DNA of 64,000 nt from Chitinophaga sp. (GTDB lineage Bacteria > Bacteroidota > Bacteroidia > Chitinophagales > Chitinophagaceae). Made by a program: the position numbers and the translations under genes. The notes under the pieces are model-generated. The model made no database searches, was not told the DNA's origin, and saw nothing but the letters and a program-made list of their open reading frames with translations. Where the stretch lies: assembly GCF_019236475.1 (NCBI RefSeq), contig NZ_JAFAIX010000012.1, positions 1,184,619-1,248,618 on the forward strand, in the 5' to 3' direction. Every line of letters starts with the position of its first letter. Position 1 is the stretch's first letter. This document shows, in pieces, positions 17,862 through 24,608 of the stretch.

Positions 17862-18880
17862 AATATCAATTTTAAAGTGGCCGTGTAATGGTCCCCGTTA
17901 TGAATGGTTTCCAGTTCATGTTTATTTGGGTAGAGCAATGCTAGGCGGCGCCGGAGGTTTTCCAGTCCGATGCCTCCGCTCCTGGAAACCCGCTGTACCG
18001 TTGGAACGGCATTGCTCACATGAAACAGGAGCGCTTGGTCTTGTAAAGTGGCAGCTATGTTAATCCAGTAGCTGCCACCGGTGTATTTAAATGCGTTTTC
18101 CACAAGTGGGAGTAACAGTAACGGATATACGGGCTGTTGTTGGAGGCCCGGATCGAAGGACACCTGTAATTGCAGGTGATCATTCATTCGTTGCTGTTGT
18201 AGGTCTATAAACGATTGTAAGTATTGCAATTCATTGCCTACTGGCACTTGGTGCTGATGATCGTATAGTTGGTAGCGGAGTAGCTCTGATAATTTTTCCA
18301 CGGTTTGCTTGGCGTCTTGCACGCTTTCATCCATTTGGAAATAGATCAGGTTCAGCGCATTGAAGAGGAAATGCGGGTGAAACTGCGCTTTCAGGAATTG
18401 CATTTCCGTTTGTAGCTTATCGTTGGTGATTTTCTCCAGTAATAACTTTTGTTCGTAGTTCTTCCGGAGAGATGCCGTGGCTCGCAGTATGGCATAGTAT
18501 AACAGGCCAAAGAGAAGGGGAATCAGTGTGATATTCACTACATCATACCATTGTAGGCCGTCATCCGTCAGGGCGGCCATGGGGATAACCGTTACATAAG
18601 ATATAAGGGTTATCAACAATGTTGCCCTGCCGTATTCTTTCCAAACAGGTTCCTGGATCTGTAGACGCTGTTGTCTTTCAGCTTCTCGCTTTAAAAAATA
18701 GATATAGAAGTTACTTGCCACGATGGTCACCACAATCTCTATCGCATTAGTGGTCCATGGGCGTAGCCAGAATTTCATCCCGCTAAGCACATCATTCACC
18801 AGGCGAAGACAGATATACACTACCATACCACCAGCAGCGCGAACGAGATATTTTGTCCAGGAACGTATCATTAGCTTCAA
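17858..18880 (-). CDS. LytS-type sensor histidine kinase
   Basis: A 340-residue membrane kinase. Four hydrophobic segments occupy the first 140 residues. A short coiled coil leads into the His-kinase motif FLKAQFHPHFLFNALN, with the phosphorylatable His in FHPHF, and then a shortened ATP-binding region with LLLPLVENAFKY and SGGIGLENLRRRL. It lacks a recognisable extracellular sensor domain, so the signal is probably sensed in the membrane. Its partner is the overlapping LytTR regulator. Confidence 0.94.
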   Translation of the reverse strand: MKLMIRSWTKYLVRAAGGMVVYICLRLVNDVLSGMKFWLRPWTTNAIEIVVTIVASNFYIYFLKREAERQQRLQIQEPVWKEYGRATLLITLISYVTVIPMAALTDDGLQWYDVVNITLIPLLFGLLYYAILRATASLRKNYEQKLLLEKITNDKLQTEMQFLKAQFHPHFLFNALNLIYFQMDESVQDAKQTVEKLSELLRYQLYDHQHQVPVGNELQYLQSFIDLQQQRMNDHLQLQVSFDPGLQQQPVYPLLLLPLVENAFKYTGGSYWINIAATLQDQALLFHVSNAVPTVQRVSRSGGIGLENLRRRLALLYPNKHELETIHNGDHYTATLKLIL

Positions 18881-18894
18881 GTTAAGTAAAAAAA

Positions 18895-20115
18895 TCAGTA
18901 ATTGGCTTCAGTGGCTAAAACGGGCGGAGCCGCGATGGTATTATCTTTTAGTGGCTTGACTTTTTCTATTGGTTTCATCCCGAAGAGCCAGCGCATCACC
19001 GGAAACGGTCTTATAAACAGGTGATAAATCAACATGGAAGCCCCTAAGGAAGTGATCACAATAAAAGTATATTTCAATCCAATGGTATCCGAAGTTTTCA
19101 CCACGTAATAGGCCACTATCACAATCACTGTCTGATGGAGGATATAGAACGGGTATACGGCTTGGTTCAGGTAATCCTGTACTGGCAGCTTTTTATTCAG
19201 GTATTTTTTGCCATAGCCCACCAATGCAAACACCCAAAACCAGGAATGTAGCGAATGACAGGCGAGATAGAGATAAGAAACCAGGTTGCCATGTGCCCAG
19301 TTTGGTTCTGTCTTATTCCAGCGGAAGTAATTAATGAGCACTAGTAAAAGGAAGGCCATGGTGAGGGAAAGTCGGCGGTTTCTTTCAAGACTCTCCATGA
19401 GGGCAGGTTGCAGCATGCAGATGAATCCTGCCAGAACAAAGGTAAGCCAGTAAAAGAAGAAGCACCCGTCGTGGACAAGATCATTGGTTTCCCGGTAATG
19501 CAGAACAGTAGCCGTAAACCAGATAGTAGAGGGAATAATCAGTAGGTAGACACGTGTCCCCCGGGCCAATCCTGCCAATCTATTCCTAAATCCCAGTCCT
19601 TTAGGTCCCGTGGCCCAGGCAAATGCGGGTGCGAGGACAATATCATATATAATCAGGTAGCAGATAAACCAGAGGTGATGCCAACTGGTATTGCCTTTGG
19701 GGTATGCCTTCAGCTCAAAGATGGAAGGATAGAATTGCCAGTAATTCCCTTTAAAGCCTTGGGTGAGTCGCTCCATATATACTTGTGGCGGTACGATGAT
19801 CAGCATACCAAAGAGTAAAGGAATGAAGAGCCGGCGGAGCCGCAGCAGGGTAAACTGACCCGCGTCTCTCTTCTGTAACATAAACCAGGTAACCGTTCCG
19901 GAAACAAAGAATAATAAGTGCATCCGGAACCTGCTAAGCCAGTAACTGAACTCTGAGAGCACGGAGCTGTAGGTAGCATTATTGATATGCCAGGGATCAT
20001 TCTCGGCAAATGGTCTGGCAGCGTGGAAGAGCAAAACGCCGAGGATGGCGAGGATGCGGAGCCAATCGAGGTATGCTTGTCGGGATGTTTGAGGTTGCAT
20101 GTTTTTTTTATACAA
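18895..20115 (-). CDS. Acyltransferase-3 family membrane protein
   Basis: A 406-residue protein with about ten hydrophobic segments. It starts with RQAYLDWLRILAILGVLLFHAARPF, which contains the conserved Arg and His region of acyltransferase-3 proteins (OafA/OpgC type), and has RFRMHLLFFVSGTV, also typical. These proteins move acyl groups onto extracytoplasmic glycans. It ends 14 bases before the LytS kinase gene and is probably the first gene of the seven-gene minus-strand run ending in jetC. The acceptor is unknown. Confidence 0.88.
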   Translation of the reverse strand: MYKKNMQPQTSRQAYLDWLRILAILGVLLFHAARPFAENDPWHINNATYSSVLSEFSYWLSRFRMHLLFFVSGTVTWFMLQKRDAGQFTLLRLRRLFIPLLFGMLIIVPPQVYMERLTQGFKGNYWQFYPSIFELKAYPKGNTSWHHLWFICYLIIYDIVLAPAFAWATGPKGLGFRNRLAGLARGTRVYLLIIPSTIWFTATVLHYRETNDLVHDGCFFFYWLTFVLAGFICMLQPALMESLERNRRLSLTMAFLLLVLINYFRWNKTEPNWAHGNLVSYLYLACHSLHSWFWVFALVGYGKKYLNKKLPVQDYLNQAVYPFYILHQTVIVIVAYYVVKTSDTIGLKYTFIVITSLGASMLIYHLFIRPFPVMRWLFGMKPIEKVKPLKDNTIAAPPVLATEANY

Positions 20116-20282
20116 ACTTACACTGCCACTCCTGCTACCGGCCCTTCTGTTTGACCACTTGCATTTCTCCGTTGACCAAATGCAAAAATTATTTTTGCGC
20201 TGGATCTATAGGAAAATCAAGCTATTACAAAATAATTATCCTAATAGTCTATAGGAATAGTAGGAAATTAAAATTATGTCTG

Positions 20283-20290
20283 TATATTTG
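20283..20290 (+). promoter_or_regulatory. -7 box upstream of the peroxiredoxin-like gene
   Basis: TATATTTG is an exact TAnnTTTG match about 60 bases before the ATG at 20352. No convincing -33 element was seen at the proper distance. Confidence 0.4.
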
Positions 20291-20351
20291 TTATGTGAAA
20301 GGGATGAAGCACTGAGTAGCGCGTTTTACCAACCATAAAAATTTTTCAGGA

Positions 20352-20957
20352 ATGTCTACACTTTACCGTTACGCCGATTATCTGCAGCAGCCTGTTCCAG
20401 AGAACTTCCCTAAAACGGGCTATCACAAGGAGTGCATTTCTCCGGTAATGTCAGGGATCTTTCCTGAATTTTTCTTAGAGCCTGGCCAGGCCATCCACGA
20501 TGCTGGCCTGTTAACGCAGGGGGCGAGTATTCACACATTGACGGCGCAGCCGCTGGTAGTAATTTTTTATTCCATCCATTGGAATGGATATGCAGATGAT
20601 CTACTGGAGCAGGTCGCGGCGCTTCATCCCGTGATAGAAGCTGCCGGGGCCAAACTGCTCCTGGTTTCCAGTGAGAACAGAAAACAATTTGAGGCGGTTA
20701 ATCAGCAACCATTATCATTTGATGTCGTGTATGATGAAGGGTTTCAACTCGCGAAGAAAGCAGGTATTTATAGAAAATCAGATCCGATCTGGGGTTTTGT
20801 AGCCGGCGTCAACGAGGATGTACCCGTGCCTGCGGTCTATGTTATTACGCCTGACTTGTCTATCAAATATGCATTTATTGATAAATACCTGGAACATCCA
20901 TTGCAGCCAGCGGATTTACTGGCTGCAATAGAAAGTCGCATTGCCATCAGTGCTTAG
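20352..20957 (+). CDS. AhpC/TSA-fold protein lacking the catalytic cysteines
   Basis: A 201-residue protein following the thioredoxin-fold plan of peroxiredoxin-like AhpC/TSA proteins: a hydrophobic strand (LVVIFY), a helix, a second strand (AKLLLVSSENR), then VVYDEGFQLAKKAGIY and a cis-Pro-like VPAVYVITPDLSIKYAFID. At the place where relatives have WCPYC there is WNGYA, so both active-site cysteines are gone. The only cysteine is near residue 28 outside the fold core. It is therefore unlikely to reduce peroxide and may be a binding or regulatory derivative. Monocistronic, with a decayed gene fragment next to it. Confidence 0.75.
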   Translation: MSTLYRYADYLQQPVPENFPKTGYHKECISPVMSGIFPEFFLEPGQAIHDAGLLTQGASIHTLTAQPLVVIFYSIHWNGYADDLLEQVAALHPVIEAAGAKLLLVSSENRKQFEAVNQQPLSFDVVYDEGFQLAKKAGIYRKSDPIWGFVAGVNEDVPVPAVYVITPDLSIKYAFIDKYLEHPLQPADLLAAIESRIAISA

Positions 20958-20996
20958 GCATTGATGGCCTGGTTTTCCAGGTTTTATGCATCTCAT

Positions 20997-21144
20997 TCAT
21001 TTTCCCTGTAAGTTGCTGGTCTCATTCATTCTCATCATTCTCACCGTATTTCGGCTGAGAATTCTTACTCCATTATAAGTCTCTCCATTTAAGTAGCATT
21101 TGCAAGAAGTACCCATCATCATAGGCGGTAGATGATAATCCTGC
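20997..21144 (-). pseudogene. Decayed fragment of a class C beta-lactamase-like serine hydrolase
   Basis: Read on the minus strand, 21144-21100 encodes AGLSSTAYDDGYFLQMLL, and after a one-base shift (an extra A in CTTAAATGG) the next frame continues NGETYNGVRILSRNTVRMMRMNE up to a stop at 20997. Joined, this matches the well-known segment of serine hydrolases that precedes the C-terminal part (AGLxSTAxDYxxFxQMLLNGGxYNGVRILSxxTVxxM). The catalytic SxxK and YxN parts are absent, and a stop lies just upstream in the first frame. It is a relic of gene loss, not a functional gene. Confidence 0.65.
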
Positions 21145-21316
21145 CCTTTATTTTCCACGCCTAACCCTGCCGTAACGCCGACTTTCGCATACATAATAGT
21201 TTCCTGTGGGCTACCAATTTGGGTATATCCTCTTCCGGATATGAAAAAACAGCCGATTGTGAATGAGCAAATACAAGGAAAGTATAGCGGGAGCCATGGA
21301 AGTAGCCGTTTCGCAA

Positions 21317-21338
21317 AAATACCTACATGTAGGTATTT
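21317..21338. repeat. Perfect 22-base palindrome, candidate operator
   Basis: The left arm AAATACCTACA is followed directly by its exact complement TGTAGGTATTT. It lies between the decayed hydrolase fragment and the PAS-LuxR gene. Being even-length with no spacer, it resembles a dimer-binding site rather than an RNA hairpin. Confidence 0.6.
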
Positions 21339-21462
21339 GATGCTTCCTACCATTGGGCTACTTTTGCAGGGAGCATAAAAAAGATATTTTCAAATCATTA
21401 TATAAAGTCATTTCCTAAATAGTCAAAGTTGATCGAATAAAGTCGGTCAGTTACCCCCAAAA

Positions 21463-21494
21463 TTTGGGTCTCTTCATGAAGGATGGGACCCAAA
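21463..21494. promoter_or_regulatory. Inverted repeat next to the PAS-LuxR promoter
   Basis: TTTGGGTC (21463-21470) and GACCCAAA (21487-21494) are exact complements 16 bases apart, ending 21 bases before the -7 box TACATTTG at 21516-21523. The position is that of a regulator-binding site or an upstream hairpin. Confidence 0.45.
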
Positions 21495-21666
21495 CCTGTT
21501 TTTGTAAAATTCCATTACATTTGCAGGCAGTATAAAGAATCAACCACCTGCAAAAAGCCTGATCCCATCAGGTATGAGAATGTGAGAATGCATGAGATGG
21601 GCTTCATTATTGTTTTTTTCCCGCTTTGTCTTATTTGTAAATGAACGTATAGAACACGAGTCAAAC

Positions 21667-22335
21667 ATGTCTGGAGTACCGCTGGCGGAAAAGATAAAAG
21701 CATTACAAGCAATAGAAGACGAACTGCCTGCAGTTTTGATTATTCATAGATTTCCGGAAGGAGGTGTCGAGTATATGTCGCCACGAGGCTGTAAGGAACT
21801 GGGATACACACTGGAGGAAATCCAGGAAATGGGTCAGGAGTATTACAATCGCTGCTTTAATCCGCAGGATGTGGAGGATTATGTACCAAAAATTATGGCG
21901 TTAGTGCAAACTTCACCAGAGGAAGACAGCATCGTTTCTTTTTTTCAACAAGTAAGACTTGCAGGAAACGACGAATGGGAGTGGCATTTGAGCACCACGC
22001 GCGTTTTTTTCCGGGATGAAACAGGCACTCCTACTCATTTGATAACTTGCGCTATTCCCATTGATCCGTTGCATCATGTAACCAGTAAGCTGAAACGCTT
22101 GCTGAAGGAGAATCTGTTTCTACGTCAACATCAGCATATTTTTGCAGAACTAACGAAGCGTGAGAAAGAAATTCTCAGATTGACAGCATTAGGTTATAGT
22201 GCTGGTGAGATGGCTAAAAAATTGCACATCTCAGAAAAAACAGCCGTAACACATCGTCGGAATGTCAAATCAAAAATCAATGCAGAGTCACTGTACGATC
22301 TCACCAAATTCGCGCAGGCATTCGATTTGATCTGA
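21667..22335 (+). CDS. PAS-LuxR transcriptional regulator
   Basis: A 222-residue protein: a PAS-like sensory fold (about 25-135, with YMSPRGCKELGYTLEEI and WEWHLSTTRVFFRDETGTPTHLI) and a C-terminal LuxR-type helix-turn-helix (about 160-220, LTKREKEILRLTALGYSAGEMAKKLHISEKTAVTHRRN). No receiver domain, so the signal is probably a small ligand or redox state sensed by PAS. ATG at 21667 was chosen; an upstream ATG at 21592 would add a hydrophobic leader not usual for the family. It lies 129 bases upstream of tssD in the same direction and is a good candidate to control the secretion island. Confidence 0.85.
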   Translation: MSGVPLAEKIKALQAIEDELPAVLIIHRFPEGGVEYMSPRGCKELGYTLEEIQEMGQEYYNRCFNPQDVEDYVPKIMALVQTSPEEDSIVSFFQQVRLAGNDEWEWHLSTTRVFFRDETGTPTHLITCAIPIDPLHHVTSKLKRLLKENLFLRQHQHIFAELTKREKEILRLTALGYSAGEMAKKLHISEKTAVTHRRNVKSKINAESLYDLTKFAQAFDLI

Positions 22336-22397
22336 TGATAAAATATTTTTTGCGGAGATGATTTTTGTTCCAAACAAAAAATGTAAATTCATATTGG

Positions 22398-22418
22398 TTT
22401 GATATCCTGTAAATCAAA
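22398..22418. promoter_or_regulatory. Inverted repeat upstream of tssD
   Basis: TTTGAT (22398-22403) and ATCAAA (22413-22418) are complementary with a nine-base spacer, 47 bases before the tssD ATG. It could be a binding site for the neighbouring LuxR-type regulator. The -7 region nearby (TAAAATTTTG) fits the consensus poorly. Confidence 0.35.
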
Positions 22419-22464
22419 TTAAAATTTTGTTGACCCGATTCATGTTTGTTAAAACCGAATTACC

Positions 22465-22857
22465 ATGTCTTTTAAAGCCCGTTGTAGTATTGATGGCTAT
22501 GACTTTAATGTGTTAGAATGCCATTATACCTTTTCCCAGCAAACAGATAATTATGGCAAGCCAGTGGCCCGACCTACGGGAGGGGTGATTGAATTACTGG
22601 TGGAATCCGCTGCAGATACCAGTTTGTTCGACTGGATGATTGCAGATGCCGTTGCGCATAATGGCAGTATTATTTTCTATCGTAGGGATGCCATTTCCCG
22701 ACTAAAGGAATTACGATTTGCAGATGCTTACTGTATTCGTTATACAGAGTATTTCAATGCGGAGAATGAAAAGCCCATGCAGATTCGCTTTCGCATGTCG
22801 GCACGCAAGCTAACGCTCAATGGAAGTACTTTTGAACATCCCTGGACTTTAAAATAA
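22465..22857 (+). CDS. tssD: Type VI secretion tube protein TssD (Hcp)
   Basis: A 130-residue protein recognisable as the Bacteroidota Hcp/TssD: it begins MSFKARCSIDGYDFNVLECHY with FSQQTDNYGKP-ARPTGG and ends in NEKPMQIRFRMSARKLTLNG. TssD hexamers stack as the inner tube of the contractile T6SS. It is six bases upstream of vgrG, so tube, spike and payload genes form one cargo operon. No sheath, baseplate or ClpV genes are in the window. Confidence 0.9.
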   Translation: MSFKARCSIDGYDFNVLECHYTFSQQTDNYGKPVARPTGGVIELLVESAADTSLFDWMIADAVAHNGSIIFYRRDAISRLKELRFADAYCIRYTEYFNAENEKPMQIRFRMSARKLTLNGSTFEHPWTLK

Positions 22858-22863
22858 TATATC

Positions 22864-24585
22864 ATGTCAGCAATGATGAAAATTACCATTTCCATAGATG
22901 GTAAAAAGTATCCTTATTGGCATCAGTTAAGGCTGGAGCAGTCGGTTGATGCCTTGCATCTGTTTGAATTGCAGGTCGTGTATGATCCGGGAGACACGCA
23001 GTTATCGCGTATGAAAGCCTTCTTGGGGAAGCGATTGGAGGTAAAAGTACAATCGGCGGTAAAGGATCAGCAGTTGTTTTTTAAAGGGACCGTGACGACA
23101 GTTACAACCGGCAGAAAAACCGCGAACGGGCATGATTACTGTCTCCTCATCGGCCATAGTGCGGATGTATGCCTGCATACGATGCAGCGTACGCGTGCAT
23201 TTGAACAACAGCCCCTGGAAGCGATAGTCCGGGAATTGATAAAATCCGTGACAGATGTAGTCATACAACCCCAGCAAAACCCTCTGTGCGCCTACCATGT
23301 ACAGTATGATGAATCCGATTATCAGTTGTTGCGCCGATTGGCGGCGCAGTATGGGGAGTTTTTCTTTTACAACGGACAGCAACTGGTGTTTGGAGGGTAC
23401 GTGCCGGCGCGTATTCCCTTGCGTTGTGAAGAACAACTATCATCTTTTCAGATCACGGGATCTATTGTGCCTGCTATGGCCACTTTCAGCCGCTATGATT
23501 ATTTGTCGGATAGTGTACAGTCTGCCGCTCCGGCAACATCGAAGAAGGATGCTGTGTTGGATTATCTTCTTTCCATGCGTAATCCGGAACGAAGCTTTCG
23601 AGGGAGCGTGGCGGATCCGCAATCATCAGCAGATGCAGCGGAACATATGTCCATCGCCACAGCACTGCGTTTCAACGGAAGGAGCAGTTGCCCTGGAATA
23701 CGTCCGGGCGATATTATTCTTCCGGAAGATAAATCTGGTAAAAAGTATGGCGGTTTCCTCGTGCAAAAAATAGTGCATCAATGTAAGGTGGATGGTCATT
23801 ATTACAATGATATTACTGCGGTGTCGGAAAGTCTTGCCCATAAAGCGGCGGAGGTACAGGTCATACCGGCATGTTATCCACAATCGGCCATAGTGGTGGA
23901 TAACAATGATCCTGAGCGCCTCGGCAGAATAAAAGTTCGCTTCCGTTGGCAGCAGGAGGGCGCATCGCCATGGATTCAAGTGCTACTACCCTACACCGGA
24001 AAGGGTAAAGGAATTTTCTTTTTGCCGGAAATAAATGAAGCGGTTTGGGTGAGTTTTCAGGATCAACATCCGGAATATCCGATTGTCACGGGTAGTTACT
24101 ATCATGGCAAGGCACCCGCCAATGCTGGAGATGCGCAGAATACCTTGAAAATAATCCGTACTAGGTCTGGGCACACCATCCTGCTCGATGATGCACCAGG
24201 TAGCGAACAGATTACTATCAGTGATAAATCCGGCAATTCATTGCTCATGGATACTGCTAATAAGCTTATGCAGCTCGAATCCCCCGGACTACTTACCATC
24301 AAAGCAGATAATATTCACTTACAGGCAACAGCAACTGTTTCCGTTCAAGCAGGGAATAGTATTGCTTTATCAGCGGCGGAAAACATTTCCCATCATGCTA
24401 CTGCATCCTACCTGGTAGCCGCCCGCAAAGTGGAAATGGTAGCCGATAAGCAGTACACATTGCAGTCGGGTGAATGGACCGTACACGCAGATACTGTAGC
24501 GTTGAAAAGCCTGAAAGGGAATTGCGAAATACACGCTGCCAAAAACTTGGATATTCAGAGCGAAGAGAAAATTAGAATGTGTTGA
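22864..24585 (+). CDS. vgrG: VgrG spike protein (T6SS)
   Basis: A 573-residue protein. Residues 1-330 correspond to the gp27-like base with the phage late-control-D-like fold (LRLEQSVDALHLFELQV, YDESDYQLLRRLAAQYGEFFFY). About 335-440 is the gp5/baseplate-V OB fold (DPERLGRIKVRFRWQQEGASPWIQVLLPYTGKGKG, NEAVWVSFQDQHPEYPIVTGSYY). From 440 a repetitive beta-helix spike (GNSLLMDTANKLMQLESPGLLTIKADNIHLQA) runs to the C-terminus without an extra enzymatic domain. It should carry the PAAR-like protein encoded 23 bases downstream on its tip. Confidence 0.93.
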   Translation: MSAMMKITISIDGKKYPYWHQLRLEQSVDALHLFELQVVYDPGDTQLSRMKAFLGKRLEVKVQSAVKDQQLFFKGTVTTVTTGRKTANGHDYCLLIGHSADVCLHTMQRTRAFEQQPLEAIVRELIKSVTDVVIQPQQNPLCAYHVQYDESDYQLLRRLAAQYGEFFFYNGQQLVFGGYVPARIPLRCEEQLSSFQITGSIVPAMATFSRYDYLSDSVQSAAPATSKKDAVLDYLLSMRNPERSFRGSVADPQSSADAAEHMSIATALRFNGRSSCPGIRPGDIILPEDKSGKKYGGFLVQKIVHQCKVDGHYYNDITAVSESLAHKAAEVQVIPACYPQSAIVVDNNDPERLGRIKVRFRWQQEGASPWIQVLLPYTGKGKGIFFLPEINEAVWVSFQDQHPEYPIVTGSYYHGKAPANAGDAQNTLKIIRTRSGHTILLDDAPGSEQITISDKSGNSLLMDTANKLMQLESPGLLTIKADNIHLQATATVSVQAGNSIALSAAENISHHATASYLVAARKVEMVADKQYTLQSGEWTVHADTVALKSLKGNCEIHAAKNLDIQSEEKIRMC

Positions 24586-24608
24586 TATAACCCGTAAAAC
24601 TTACATAT

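Larger units (their letters stand above)
21145..21666. other. Regulatory intergenic region before the PAS-LuxR gene
   Basis: This 520-base stretch has no credible gene. It holds a perfect 22-base palindrome (21317-21338), an inverted repeat TTTGGGTC/GACCCAAA (21463-21470, 21487-21494) and a TACATTTG -7 box (21516-21523), all reading toward the PAS-LuxR gene. Confidence 0.5.
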
